From the NCBI RefSeq assembly GCF_025370935.1, contig NC_133474.1, positions 17,939,062 to 18,003,061 of the forward strand: DNA of 64,000 nt, read 5' to 3'. A model generated the notes under the pieces. The model did no database searches, was not told where the DNA came from, and saw only the letters and a list, made by a program, of their open reading frames with translations. This stretch comes from Choristoneura fumiferana (lineage: Eukaryota; Arthropoda; Insecta; Lepidoptera; Tortricidae). Numbering within the stretch: position 1 is the stretch's first letter; the number at the start of each line of letters is the position of its first letter. Below are positions 13,121 to 25,588 of this stretch, one piece after another. The position numbers and the translations under genes were made by a program.

Positions 13121-13885
13121 AAGTTCCAATATAAGTATTTTTTAAAGTAATGATGACTTTTAATTTTGATTCTGAGATTGAACACAATCTATGTTTAAAT
13201 ATTAGGTACCAATCTTTTATTTAATTTGTCACGAGAGTAAGTACCGTACAACAGCCAATTTGGTTTCTGGATCGCGATAGAACCTTATCATAATATTGTA
13301 ATGTGTCTACGACATAAAGTTCTCTGTGTCTACGACAATGATTACCGAATGACAAAAATGTCACCATGACAAGGTTCTCAGCTGGCCCAGAAATAAAATT
13401 GGTTAATTTTATACCTCCTGTGTCACTTTCCTGTGTGACCCGCCTGACACCCCCCCCCCTTAATGTGTGACATAATACGGTATTTGACAACTCCTGATTT
13501 TGCTACATCTAAATATTATTATGAAAATATAGATAAACAGATAGTGTTTAGCGAATAGAAAATTTAAATCGGTTGAAATTAGATTTATACTGATTTTTTG
13601 AAAAATCTATATACCTGTCTCTTTCTCAAACGTTTTTCTCTATGTAGCAAGTATGGCGGTACTGGCGTGTGACGTCACTTGCCAGTATGTCTTACACTGT
13701 CTGATCTTGAATTTCAAACCGGTATAACTTTGTTATTTGTAAAGGTAGCTTAAAAATTGTTTTTCTATTCGATAACAGGCATCGTGTAGTTTTAATTTAT
13801 AAAACATATACAAAATAGTCAAATACCGTATTTGAGGATGACACGTTTCCGTTAATAAATTCTCACGGAGAATTGTATGTCTGTT

Positions 13886-13914
13886 GTATGTGTGTGTGTG
13901 TGCGTGTGTGTGTT
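13886..13914. repeat. (TG)n microsatellite
   Basis: TGTGTGTGTGTGTGCGTGTG then TGTGTT; a dinucleotide run with one interruption. Confidence 0.9.
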
Positions 13915-14394
13915 AATTTTAAATATATTTTGACTCGCTTCAAGTAATTTGACTAGAAATATGGGCATACGTGGCACTAAAGGCAATGCAATAATGCAGT
14001 AGTAAACAAATAAACGTATACAATAAAACAAATAAAGGAGTTGCACGACCAATCAATAATCATTCGCTAATACCTCAACAAACTGAGGCAAAAACATTAG
14101 AAATAAATCGGAATATTACACTGCCTGGGGCTCGCAGATAAGAAACTACGTAATCCGAAGAATAAACAAAAGAGGGCTGCCGCCCACTCAGACTCTTTAA
14201 TTCGCTTTACAGACTATCCATAAAACATACGTAAGGTACCTAATTATGTAATCCAACTAACTGCTAATTGGACGACCGCCGCGCTGGAGATTATCCTAAC
14301 TCTTTGTGACTAATGTCTCTCTGCAGGTAGCATTTGAATATAGATACCTAATCCACATAGACTTATGTTCATGTAATAGGGTGTCTACCATATA

Positions 14395-14660
14395 TATCAT
14401 AAAACAATAAGTCGCAACTCTAGTAAAACAAAAACGGCATTACAATCACGTTTGTTGTATGGAAGCCCCCCTTGGATATTTATTTTATTCTGTTTTTAGT
14501 ATTTGTATAGCGGCCACAGTAACACATAACTGTGAAAATTTCAAATGTCTAACTATTACCACTCAAGAGATAGAGCCCTGTGACAGACGGACAGACAGAC
14601 AGACAGCGGAGTCTCAGTAATAGGGTTCCGTTGGCACCCTTTGGATACAGAAACCTAAAA
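14395..14660 (+). repeat. Sister dispersed repeat, 3' part of a copy
   Basis: Contains TATGGAAGCCCCCCTTGG, GCGGCCACAGTAACACATAA, TAGAGCCCTGTGACAGACGG and GTCTCAGTAATAGGGTTCCG, matching the copy at 39990-40316 in the other orientation. The 5' head (GGCCAAGTGCGAG) is missing. Confidence 0.7.
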
Positions 14661-15183
14661 AAAAAACGCTTTATTAGCCCTGGGAATCAGAAAAAATTTC
14701 AATTAACTTTACAATTCTTTTTTTAGTTGCTTTTAAACAAATAAAATAGTCAATCGAATTGACAAATATGTAGATATTGCTATACAAAATCTATGGGAGG
14801 ATTGTGTTTTGATAGCTCATAAAAAGTACACCACTTCGTTGGTGGTGTCATCATGCCTAATAAATGAATGAGGCGAATGGACTATAAAATAATTGAAATT
14901 ATAGTAATACTTACTAGTTGTGATAGCGAGGAGCAAGCTTAAATGGTGGTAGTTCATAACAACAGGTAATTTGCAATTACTCAGAAATCTCCTGGGCCGG
15001 ACTCAACCTCATACATGAAATTTAACGAAATTGAAACAATTCAGGTCGTGTATAGATACGTGTAAGTGGTTATTCGAATTTCGGTGGTTGAGTCATACGA
15101 ATACACCCGTCCAAATGTGGACAACCTCTTCAAATGTCAACGCTGTTATCAATAAATGTCAAAGTAGGTTAAGGAACATATAC

Positions 15184-15634
15184 AAGGTGTTAATTAAATA
15201 ACTGAAAACCTCAGATACCCCAAAAATATTTTTTCATTTTAAGTTAGTTGATTGCTTTTATTTTTGAATACCTTAATTATTTCAAAAGATATTCGTGTTT
15301 TGCTAAGTCAGTAATTCTACTTCATTTCTAACTCTACACTCATAATTAGTATTTGTCAGTTGCGCTTTGACGTTTTTAGAAAAAAAACACCTTAGAAAAC
15401 AAAGAAAATCACACATTGACAGCAAAATGGCCAGTATTCAATTATCGAAATAATTTGCAACCTCGCTAAAATATTTAATTGGCGCCTGTTGCACTCGTAA
15501 CTTTTAGACTGGGCACAGTAAAAAAGGGATTTAAAAACACAAACACAACCTAACTTAAAACATAGTGTAATGGATTCTACTCTCGATTCTGAGCAAACTA
15601 CTTTCTGGTTTTCAGTTATTTAATTAACACCTTT
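15184..15634. mobile_element. 451-bp inverted-repeat element (AAGGTGTTAATTAAATAACT ends)
   Basis: A 27-bp near-perfect terminal inverted repeat: AAGGTGTTAATTAAATAACT then GAAAACC at the left, and the exact inverse at 15608-15634. The interior is AT-rich with no ORF. Superfamily not assigned; no target duplication recognised. Confidence 0.72.
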
Positions 15635-15808
15635 TATGTTAATTTTAACGAACTTATTTATAGAACATCGCTATGTATACAACTAGAAACGTTTACTAAT
15701 TTTATATTGCTAGCTCTTAGTTTTAATCTTTTCGGGTAAATATCTGCAAATGTCCCTGTACTCGACATGTTAATAAATGACACCCTGCTATCACCTATAC
15801 TACTGTTA

Positions 15809-15931
15809 GGGGCTGTTTCACCATCTATTGATTAGTGTGATGCCGTCTCTATTTGTTTCGTTCGAATAGACGGAGACGGCATCACATTTAAACGTCAGTT
15901 AACACTAATCAATGGATGGTGAAACAGCCCC
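15809..15931. mobile_element. Harbinger/Tourist-like MITE, copy 1 (123 bp)
   Basis: Same family as the element at 62849-62989: GGGGCTGTTTCACCATCTAT at the left, its inverse at the right, and TTA flanks on both sides (15806-15808 and 15932-15934). Shorter than copy 2 because part of the left arm (after GATTAGTGT) is missing. Confidence 0.85.
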
Positions 15932-15934
15932 TTA

Positions 15935-17160
15935 ATGACATAAAATTAAAGATGGCAACTAGGTACTGGGACAACGATCAGCACTCGCACCGCAAGCACC
16001 GCAAGTTAACCTTAACAAGGCGTTCTAAAATGTTGAAGTTGAAAATATGAGATAAATTTGAATAAGTATGAATTTAAATAAAAAAAGGCTTCTTCCCGCT
16101 GATCTAACCAGCAAAGGAAGGATATCCACTACTGACATAAACGATGTGTAAAAACATAGTCCAAAATCAAAATCCAGCTACTGATTTTTTAACCCCACAC
16201 ACATTTCCCATTTAATAGAAAAAGCAAGCCCTTACTTTGACTGAAATTTGACCGCGAACCTGGGGAAACTTGCCGTCCGAGGAAAAAGCTATTGGAGCGA
16301 GAGGCTATTGTACGTGACCCTACCTGATCGAGTGCCAAGCCGCCAGGGGTGATAAAGGATGAAAAACAGCGCAAAAAGTTGATCCGGCAGGGTGCAACTT
16401 GGCAGGTTTGCTGGGGAAAAAAATTGTAGAGCAATAATAGCTGCTGGATATTCTCGTGTTTTTTTATAGGTACATATAGTATAAATGATTGGTTAAAATG
16501 ATTGTTTTTAATCAGTAAAAATAATAAGCGAGCCGAATTTGTAGTCTTAACTCTGTAGAAATGCGACTCACTTATTATTTTTTATGGTTTGAAAAATGTG
16601 CCTTATGCATCCAGCCCTGGTCGTAGAAACAAAGGGTATGTGGTGCTTGACCACGAAAGAGATATCCGCTAAAAACTTACACCAGACCACTAAAATTGCT
16701 ACGCCCACTGGCCGCCCTGCAGGTGCAGAATTATTTATAGAAGTTTACTCCTCCTAGCCACCGAAGCAGACCACGGTTCTAGCCGGCTCTCATGCCCTCA
16801 TGTCCTACTCTCAAAGCTAAGCGGTACCGAGGGCATAATCGCTTCCGCCCGAATGAGGCTTACCCTTACTTTTCCCTTCTCGGGCTGAACGAACAGGTAC
16901 TTGGCTTAGACTGGCCTTCATCAAAAGACGTTCGCCCTAAGGCAGCATGCTGCTCTCTTTCCGGGCCAATGAATGGGCCCCCTGGATCGGATCACCTGCA
17001 AACGAAGCTACGGGTTCACCTCTCTACTTCAGACTGATATTAGCCTACAATTAATTTATAAATTAGTTGGCCATTGTTGCCCAGGGTGAACCAGGCCCAG
17101 ACGTTACCCTTCCGCACCCCCGGGAAGCCTAACGCTTCAGATAGAAGGGAGTAATAACAG
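15935..17160. other. Gene-free stretch with unexplained GC-balanced block at 16740-17130
   Basis: The block at 16740-17130 is near 50% GC with stretches such as GAATGAATGGGCCCCCTGG-like sequence and TTGCCCAGGGTGAACCAGGC, unlike its surroundings. An 81-residue ORF (16792-17037) gives no family. It may be the untranslated part of an unrecognised retroelement. I see nothing else here. Confidence 0.35.
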
Positions 17161-17257
17161 ACTTGTCCACGTATGGCATTTCCTTTCTTCATAGAGTTTC
17201 ACTTTATGATGTAAACAAGAAATAACAACTGATTATCCTAGATTTTTTACGACGTAA

Positions 17258-17297
17258 GAAATTCTTCTTCGTAGGCGAAGCCGCGGGCGTAAGCTAG
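17258..17297 (+). mobile_element. Helitron-like 3' end
   Basis: GCGAAGCCGCGGGCGTAAGC then TAG: a GC hairpin followed by CTAG. Only the terminus is recognisable. Confidence 0.4.
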
Positions 17298-17569
17298 CAG
17301 GTAAGTAATATTGAGTAAAAGAGAAAGTTTTTCAATTAGCAGGAAGGCGGGAAAATGAAACAAGTCGAAAGTACGTACGAGTACTGGGCGAACGGGGCTC
17401 CTAGGATATGGGGATACAGAAACTTGAACTGGTTGTTGTTTTATTTACTTCTGACGCAGTATTTGAATTAATACCTATGTTTAAATAATTTCTATAATAA
17501 AAAAAGTTTAGTGAATAACTGCATGACTGATCGAGCGCTGCCCGGATTTCAAAAGTACGTACGTAGTTC

Positions 17570-17745
17570 TTCGTAAGCCGGTGAAATTCCTGGCACTTGA
17601 GGTATCCCATCTTAGGCCTCTAGGTTGGCAACGCATCTGCAATACCCCTGGTGTTTGCAGATTTTTATGGGCGGTGGTGATCTCTTACCATCAGGAGACC
17701 CACTTGCTCCTTTGCCATCCATTCGAATAAATAAAAAACGTAAGT
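17570..17745 (-). mobile_element. SINE-like repeat, copy 1
   Basis: The minus-strand match to 36597-36880: GGATGGCAAAGGAGCAAGTG, GGTCTCCTGATGGTAAGAG and CTAAGATGGGATACCTCAAG. Truncated after AATTTCACCGGCTTACGAAG. Confidence 0.75.
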
Positions 17746-18199
17746 TTAATGAAACCCCACTTCTCGCCTTTTAATCCCTTTGGGAATAAATAAACTCATC
17801 CTTAGTGCTCGTCTACATGATAAAAGGAAGTTCTATATCTAGTAATTCGTAAGTAATTTAGACTATGTGTTGACATATGTCAACCAGTCAGATATTTCTT
17901 TATCATAGATATATCTATTGGGCTACGTCTCGAGATTGTCAAAGAGCGCTGTATTCATGCTGGTTGATGCGCATTTCAACGCGCTCTTAGGTGATCGGTC
18001 GTATATACGTGAAACGTGCGATTAGAAAACATGGTTAAATTTAGCCATTTGAATATCCCAAATGTTCTGATTAGGCACAGTCGGTAATTAAATGCCGGCT
18101 TTGACGCGCAGCAACCAGTCGGACAGTATTATGAATGCATTCACACAAGCTACTCGTAATTTAAATTAGCGTTCGCAACGTGCCCTGTACTTACTAAGT

Positions 18200-18303
18200 G
18201 CAAAATTGGAACTTCGTATCATGCCGTCCCGCTGACGCTAATATTGTTTAATACGAGAGTGAGAGGAACGGTACGATACGAACTTCGATTTTCGAATTTT
18301 GTA
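18200..18303. mobile_element. GGGCTACTACGAAACTCG-type palindromic MITE, copy 1 (diverged)
   Basis: The core ACTTCGTATCATGCCGTCCC, GCTGACGCTAATATTG, TACGAGAGTGAGAGGAACGG and GATACGAACTTCG matches the loop and inner arms of the copies at 39438 and 45176. The outer arms are degraded. Confidence 0.6.
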
Positions 18304-18309
18304 GTATCC

Positions 18310-20440
18310 CCAGGCGCACAGAAACAAATCCGCGTGCAATGTTGACGATAATTTGATAATTTATCTCTGTAATTTTATCGGCATGAGTCCCTTGTGTGGT
18401 TATGTTTGTTACATACCTACCGATGTTTGCTTTAAGTTGTGGGAAAATAAAATGTAAGTTAATAATAATATATATATATATATATATTAAGGGTTAATAA
18501 CATTTATAATAAATTATACGTTTATTGTTCAACCTTTTTAATGACCCAAAGATGAGGCTTTTGCAGTATTAAAAAATAAGTATGACATATTTTACAAGAA
18601 GTTCTAAGTTCAAATTACAATGCATGTTATGAGTATGAGATTTGTATTGTACATACTGGACACTTCTTCGTTCCGAATTCAAAACCTCTCTATTTACCGC
18701 TTTTCAACAATGTTTGGCATTCTTAACTTTCTGGTCACTTTTTAAAGATGTAATCGCGACTGTACGTATCATTTTTGAGTAAGGGTTTTAAATGTGATTA
18801 TTATATTTGTTTCTAATAATCGGATTTTATTTAAATAAATGTATTAGTTTTGTAAACAGATAGCTATGTGCTTTTATTCTTATGTTACATTTAAATTAAG
18901 AGTATGTTCTCGCTGCTGAGGTGAAAAATTGTATGTGTCACACGAGACCAAAGTTTTTTTGCATCTCGTGTGTTTGAATCCCTTGCTGCTCTCAGGATTC
19001 TAACCTAGAATTATATAATCTTTCGCTTACTCGGGATTCATAATCAACACTCGCAACATAAAACAACTTTGCTCTCTTGTTGCACAAATAACTATTTTTT
19101 GGTAGGTACCTACAGCAAAATTATCAACAAACGAATTCAACAACGCATTACGACATCGTTTAGTCGCAATTGGCAGTGAAGTAGCCTCATATTTAAGTCC
19201 ACCATTTTAAAAACGGGAGTAAAGGAAAGCAATTGTTTTTCTCGGCGCTCGGCCAAACTGTATGAAATATACTCCGACTTATCAACGGTAATGTGTTCAA
19301 GTGGTTTTGTATGAAACATTCATAGGCACAGTTTAGTTTAGTTTTGGAAAAAACACTATTCAATGTTCCAAACGCGAAATCTATGCAAAAGATTTTGTCA
19401 CTACTTTTAAACAAGCTATTAAAGTTGTAAATTTTTCTGAGTGAAAATTATTTTGGGGGTTAATTTTGTTGACGTAATAACTTGGGATAGGTACTCTTGT
19501 ACCTGTAGTTAGCTCAAATCTCTTGTGACGATTTGCCATATCTACCATGATAAACACAAGTCTTCGCCAATTGCTTATAATTTTTGTCATCTAGATTATA
19601 TTTTTTCAGACTAGACAAACGGCCGTTTTTAATGGATGACGAAACTAAAATATCCTTTACAACCTTCACTTAAACATTCTTTTTATGCTCATTGTATGTA
19701 GAACTTTCTGACCCGTCTGTCATTTTATCTACCGCTATAGGGTCTCCGAAAGTTAGTCATCCCACCTGCGTCTATTTCTATTCCTCCAATTAGAGGCTCT
19801 ATATCCCTGCACTACCTATATCTTACATTAATTAGAGTCCGATACATGATGTCGACGTTCAGTACTTATATACTTGTATGTACAGGTTTTACAGAGGGCG
19901 TATGCTTTCAAAGTAATTAGTGCACGTCACCGCTGTCGTGTGCAATACTGAACAGCCGAAATGGTGGACGCTCGTGCTTATTTACCGAGAACAAAGCGAA
20001 GGTTTCGGCCCCCGGGAGATGATGCAATTCACCCACAATACAAAACATCTCAACTTATATCGTAACGACGCGACTCGAAAACGTAATTCCACGCAAATAA
20101 TGTCTAAAGTCGCACATAAAGAGCGAGCTCGAGCTGCACGGTTGCCAATAGTTACATCCGGACCGCGAGCCCCGGGCAACATGCATGGCGTACTACTAAC
20201 TTGATATTTAACTGGGCGCGTGTTACATATAAATATAATATGTTATCGCGTTCGTACATCAGCAAAATCAATATTCGGCTCTACTGACATAGCATTATTT
20301 AGAGCACGACGGAAATTGTAATTGGAGAAATAATTAACCAGCATCCGACCCAGAAAGTCCCTCCCGGCGGTTTGCGAGTTTGAGGGATGAGTTTTAGACG
20401 TGGCGCGTTGTGTGCGAGCCCGCAACGCGCGGCGGTATTT
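18310..20440. other. Gene-free stretch
   Basis: AT-rich, with a (TA)n run at 18468-18487. No supported gene or repeat. Confidence 0.5.
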
Positions 20441-20452
20441 TATGCAGATGTA

Positions 20453-20583
20453 CAGTCACCGGCACCGATATCTGATACAACAAGCGTGCATAAATATCTG
20501 ATACGACTCTATTTCTAGGGCCGGAAGGACGTGACAGATATTTTTGCACGCTCAGCTGTGGCAGATATTAATGCTGGTGACTG
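20453..20583. mobile_element. Mariner-type MITE with TA target site (131 bp)
   Basis: The termini are CAGTCACCGGCACC and GCTGGTGACTG, each bordered by TA (20451-20452 and 20584-20585). Internal arms contain ATATCTGATAC and its inverse, and the interior holds TTTTTGCACGCTC. TA target choice and this palindromic form fit Tc1/mariner-derived MITEs. Confidence 0.78.
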
Positions 20584-20599
20584 TACGCTCTGTGAGTAA

Positions 20600-22590
20600 C
20601 GACATTGTGGATAAAGACGCTTGTGCTTCTAATTTGATATGGTATTTTAGGAACCACATGCGGTGTTTACGTACCATGTGCCAACTCCGTAATATTTTAT
20701 CAAAAAGACGTCTTAATCTTGGATTACGGCTCTACTCGTACAAGACGAATGAAACTAGGTATCTACCAGCGTCCACCGCGACTTTCGCCATAACATGGGT
20801 AGTACCACTGTGTCACCACGCACCACACTTCATTGTAGAAGAGACATGGTCATTAATTTGGTCTTCTCTCCTATATCTTTGGGTGTTATCTTCTAGCTTA
20901 CGCTTGTCTACGCTTCAAACCCACGTAGACCTCCAACAAGTCTCCGAGGAAATGTTACGCAACGCAACACGGGCTAATGAATGTCTGTCCATTATCGCGC
21001 CTCCGTCACGCCTGGCAACCCTTTGTTCCGTTTAATTTATCAGCCTGTATGAGGGCACTCATTATTTTGAAGCGATTGTGAGCCAGGTATGTTACGAGTA
21101 TTTATGCCCTTTGAAATCATACGTCGATGATTGTACTTACGAGTATGATATGAACTATTTCGTTTTAATTAAGTTACACGGAATTCTACCTGTTGGTTGA
21201 CAAGGACTGAGGGTATAATTAAAATTAGGTACGGTACCGTTATGTCGGATTGAAAAACGATATTACATGATTCTAAGGCGGCGGATGGACAAAAGCGGGC
21301 AGCGGGGCGGGCGGCGGAGCGGCGAGCGTGATCTCTTTCATTGCTTAAACTCGCTAACAAGCGCTTTCTCAGAGATAAGACCAAGCTAGATCTATTTTTC
21401 ATCCCCGAAAACCCACTACACCTACGCTCGCTGCGCCGCCTGGCCGCTAACGTCCAGTTTATAGATATATCTTGGAAATAACGGATTCACGGTTATTAGA
21501 CATTTTTTACGAAATCCAGACCGTGATAAAGTACCTAATCATAATACTAGACCTGTTGCTGGACTTTTTAACCGACTTCAAAAAAGGAGAAGGTTCTATG
21601 TTCCAATGTTTGTATTTTTTTTTACCTTTAATATCAGCTCGTTAAATATAATCATGATCTACATACCGTTGCAAACAAATACCTCAGTAACAACACCTTT
21701 ACTCTTACGTCGCATATAATAGGGTAGATAACAATTTGTCGATGTGCCGTCAATTTTGTATTGTATCGCATACATTGAAAATTACGTTTATTTTTTATGA
21801 AAAAAATGAAATTAACAGTGGTTATATTTTAAAAAAGTAGCAGAACAAAAGTAGCTCAGTTATGCGACTAGAATCGAACCCTGGATTTAAAGCACCATGG
21901 TTGTATCCGTGCGACGTAAACAAGGAATGATATCAATTTAGGTACTGATTCTGATCAATTTAGGTATACTGACAGATGCTAAATATTTCTTCAGATAATA
22001 ATTTCAAACTGTACTATACTACTACTATCCGTTGTAATAACCGCAAGCACGCCGCCGCCTCACCGCACCGGGAAATCAGAGCGGCAATAAAACCGCCTAT
22101 AAACGTAAACGGTTTATAAAAGCAGCGTTATTTTTTTTATTTTTCAACTTCCCCTTGCCTTATCTAAAATTGAAGGTGGGAATAACATTAAATTCGTTGC
22201 AAGTTGTAACTTGACCCGAAATATCTGGGCTTGAAATTGCGGTGGCTGGCAAGCGTCGGCTGTTTGGGCTAAATGAGGCTCGAAAGTCGTCGGGTGGGAT
22301 AAAACAGCGCCGGAGGTTGCAAAGAATTGAGACTATAAACTTTATTGAATATTTGTCGAAGGCTCCCCGTATGTGCGATGGAACTGTCTTTCGGCAGGCT
22401 TTGGCCCTTTGGCTTCACTTTCATTTTTACCTGAAGCGTATTATTATGTGAGCTGGATACTTTATTTTGATGACGAATTCTTCTGAAAAAAAAAGTTTCG
22501 AACCTGAAAACATAAAACCTGAAACAACTAACACAGCAGGATAGGCACAATATATTAAATATATTAAACTCGGACAAAACAAAAACTTCT
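20600..22590. other. Gene-free stretch with GC islet near 21280-21440
   Basis: A 163-residue ORF (20544-21035) starts inside a MITE and has no recognisable composition. The GC islet reads GGCGGCGGATGGACAAAAGC, GGGCAGCGGGGCGGGCGGCG. A tRNA-like patch lies at 21856-21930 (see findings). Confidence 0.4.
21566..21600 (-). repeat. Terminal fragment of the AAGTCGGTTAAAAA repeat family
   Basis: TTTTAACCGACTTCAAAAAA then GGAGAAGGTTC is the inverted 3' end seen at 30478 and 59245. Confidence 0.6.
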
Positions 22591-22599
22591 GATTATTCA

Positions 22600-23490
22600 G
22601 TCACCATATACTTGTAATACGGAAACACCACCACCCATGTTCACTCATAGTTTTTCATGTATACATAAAAGCCTAACTAATTGCCAATGTAAGCCCATTG
22701 AGAAAGTTAATTCGGTCACTTATCTTGGTATTAGAGTTGACATAAGTTTTTCTTGGAATGAACACATAAACCATCTCTGTAGTAAACTTAGAATTCTTCT
22801 TGGTAAATTTTATCATTTAAGTTTCAGAACACCACAAAACATTCTCAAACAACTTTACTTTTCCTTAGTAGACTCAATATTGAGCTATGCTCTCGATTCC
22901 TATGGCCTAACATTTAAATCCTACATCGATAAACTAGAGGCATTGCAATTACGATTTTTAAAATTACTTGTAAACAATAAAACTAAGCAGAGCTGTAATG
23001 GCGATTATTACAAATTATTTAAAATCCTTAAAATACTTCCTGTTCGACTAAAACATAAATACCTAGTAGCCATAAATAATCATAGCAATCTGGAGCGTAG
23101 TTTAGTATTGATCAACCATAGTCATAATACTAGGTCGGTGTCCTCAGGTAAATATGAAGTGCCCCGAGTGACCAACTACTTCGGTGATAGAACATTAAAC
23201 AAAAGACTACCGTATTTGTTTAACAGCTTACCTGATAACATCCGCCTAGAAACTGATAAAAATAAATTTAAAAAGATCCTTAAAAAGTATTTAGTAGAAA
23301 CTCTTCCATAAGACATAGTTGTAACAATAATTATAATAGTTTATGTAAGAATAAATTATACATTACATTATTTTATATTTTATAGAGACTGTATCCTGCA
23401 GACAAACTGTGTAAACAGTTTTGCAGGGCTATGTGCAAAAAACTATGTAAAAAAAAATGTCAATAAATACTTTTTCATTCATTCATTCAA
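22600..23490 (+). mobile_element. 5'-truncated non-LTR (LINE) retrotransposon, C-terminal reverse-transcriptase region
   Basis: An uninterrupted ORF (22637-23311, 224 residues from its first ATG) has the layout of the region just C-terminal to the reverse-transcriptase core in Jockey/CR1-type LINEs. It reads VTYLGIRVDISFSWNEHI, then a helical QLYFSLVDSILSYALDSYG and LEALQLRFLKLLV, and ends in NKFKKILKKYLVETLP. Everything upstream (the RT catalytic core with FADD, and the endonuclease) is missing, so the copy is 5'-truncated and cannot move by itself. After the stop come about 150 bp of 3' UTR, then AATAAATAC and a short (CATT)n run near 23476-23490, a microsatellite tail typical of CR1-like elements. 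The lack of stops suggests a fairly recent insertion. The clade assignment (CR1/Jockey group) is tentative. Confidence 0.75.
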
Positions 23491-23499
23491 TTTATTCTT

Positions 23500-25090
23500 A
23501 CATACTTGTTTCCACAATCTCGTCAGAAAGGAACAAATGCGTCATTCATTTATTTTATTTATTTATGTCATGACGAAATAACGCTAGTGTGCTAAGCTGG
23601 TTGATTTTACTTCGGTGGGAGGTTGATCGCGCGTCCGAGCAAGCATAAATCTCCTTGAGCGCCGCTATTTCGCGCATTTAAAGCGATATAGAAGCTGAAC
23701 TAAAACAAGATGGTCTATCTCGCTCTTGAACCTACCTTGAATATAGATAACGTAAGGTAACGTTAGTGTGTTTTACATAGGTAGGTATAAAGATAGTTAC
23801 AGACCTGGGAAGGACAAAAGTAATATTATCCCGGAAAATTGCATAAATTTCGCAGGATAGCAAAAACGAATTCATCGCAGTCTGGGCAACAACTACAATT
23901 AGTTCATATAAAGAAGGTTAAAAGATTAAAAATGCACTAAAATGGTTCAGGGAACGGTGGTAAGTGTATGAAATGAATTTTTCAACTACCTATCATCTTG
24001 ATAAGAAAAGTGGTAGATTGATGTACAGCATTTGGTTTATCTCTGTTTCTTATATCGCTTTAGAATAACGAATACAGATTTTGGGCGGTGACGGCGCTAT
24101 GACGACAGATTCTTCTCCTTCTGCTAACTCATTATTAAGATTGATTGCGTCCGACAACCGTCCGACGGTAAAGAATAAAGCGTGTAAAAAGGGTTCAAGA
24201 CAAAGCAGACGATGTTATATTTTGTCCGTGTAACGTTAATTATATTATCGTATAGACCTTTCGCTAGGAACGTATATACCTAACTAAAGACCTACCACCT
24301 GAAGTATGTGGGCACCTACTAGAAATCTTGTGGAGTGAAACACTCAATACCTCTTGCGTTGTGACGAAATCATATTCTCTAGAATTTTCCATAGCGCTCT
24401 ATCCTACATTCACCCTGTTTTCCTCTCAAACTTCCCTCAGCGACCGCCGTACCGATAGCACGTCCGTCCGGGGTCTCCGAGCGGCCGCTGCTCGATAAAT
24501 CACCAATAAGATTCATGCCTTTTGTTGCCGACCTCCGCTCACGCTCCAAGGGCCTTTTTACGCATCTATACATGTCTTGCAATAAGGCTGTATAGGGCTG
24601 TATATGTCACCTAATAAATAAAGGACATGGCGGACAAAAAACGTTAGGGCGAAGGAAAATGTACGTTTACTCGCTAATAACTCTTAGGTTTTGTATGAGT
24701 TGTGTGTCGCATTTGCAAATTTGCTTTTTGCCCGTACTAGTTTTTCTAAAAGGAAAAAGTACCCACTATACTTAATTATGTTTGAAATTAGTCCTAGATA
24801 AAATCCATTTTGAAATGGGACTTGCTGGGACGACACTGCCCTCATTATTGTAGGTAAATTAACCTGCTGTGTAAATTATTGTGTTCTAATTAAGTACCAC
24901 TCAAAGCTTATGTGTTAAGTGTTATTAAAAAAGTCATTTTCACGCTAGGATTACTTATTATAATAAGGTTTACGAAGAAATTTGAAAACATGAAATAGGT
25001 ACTGCAATGAAATGCACGAATACCAAAATTCACATGGCATCAACCGCCAATACAGCCAACACCATGCCATAGTAGTAGTTAAACCGCAAT
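23500..25090. other. Gene-free stretch
   Basis: No gene or repeat edge that I can support. A slightly GC-richer patch at 24420-24560 carries no long frame. Confidence 0.5.
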
Positions 25091-25094
25091 CATA

Positions 25095-25190
25095 AATGTA
25101 AACGACGCGACGCGCCTGTGATGTGATGCCGTGTTCAAACAATTGAACATCACATACCATCACATTTACGTGCAGCGTCGCTTACGCGCG
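25095..25190. mobile_element. Foldback element of about 95 bp
   Basis: The inverted arms AATGTAAACGACGCGACGCG and GCGTCGCTTACGCGC are imperfect. The inner arms TGTGATGTGATGCC… and …CATACCATCACA, and GTTCAA/TTGAAC around a 4-base centre, pair well. No coding. Confidence 0.55.
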
Positions 25191-25422
25191 TGATAACAAA
25201 GAGTGAGCGAGAGGGGCTGAACCCGTGGGTTGTACTGTAGTTGTACTGCCCACGGCAGTTAAAGGTAACGATAGTAAAACGTAAAGGTAGAAGGGATAAC
25301 GTTGTATTACGACAAGACAAGTAAGTAGTTAAGAATACTGGCTGTATAACGAAAACCTTTCCGTTTCGAGGAAAAAGGACCTTTCACAGTCTTACCTACA
25401 AAATACCTACAAAGTAATTAGC

Positions 25423-25588
25423 GGGTGACACTCTTTCCCGGCCCGGATAACACCGACATGGAAATACCGGCCCTGTTTTTTGTGTTTACGCCCATAGACA
25501 CTGACAGGAGCTTCAATGGGCGTGTACACGAAAAACAGGGTCGGTAATTCCATGTCGGTATTATCCGGGCCGGGAAAGAGTGTCACCC
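25423..25588. mobile_element. Mutator-like MITE with 9-bp target duplication (166 bp)
   Basis: The inverted termini are GGGTGACACTCTTTCCCGGC. Perfect 9-bp direct repeats GTAATTAGC lie at 25414-25422 and 25589-25597. The arms continue with GACATGGAAATACCG and its inverse, so almost the whole element folds back. A 9-bp duplication fits Mutator-type transposition. No coding capacity. Confidence 0.83.

Noticed and set aside
16189..16434. 81-codon minus-strand ORF
   Set aside because: No domain and no repeat edges; likely chance.
20544..21035. 163-codon plus-strand ORF
   Set aside because: It starts inside a mariner-type MITE and shows no domain, no splice context and no recognisable composition. 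Chance ORF.
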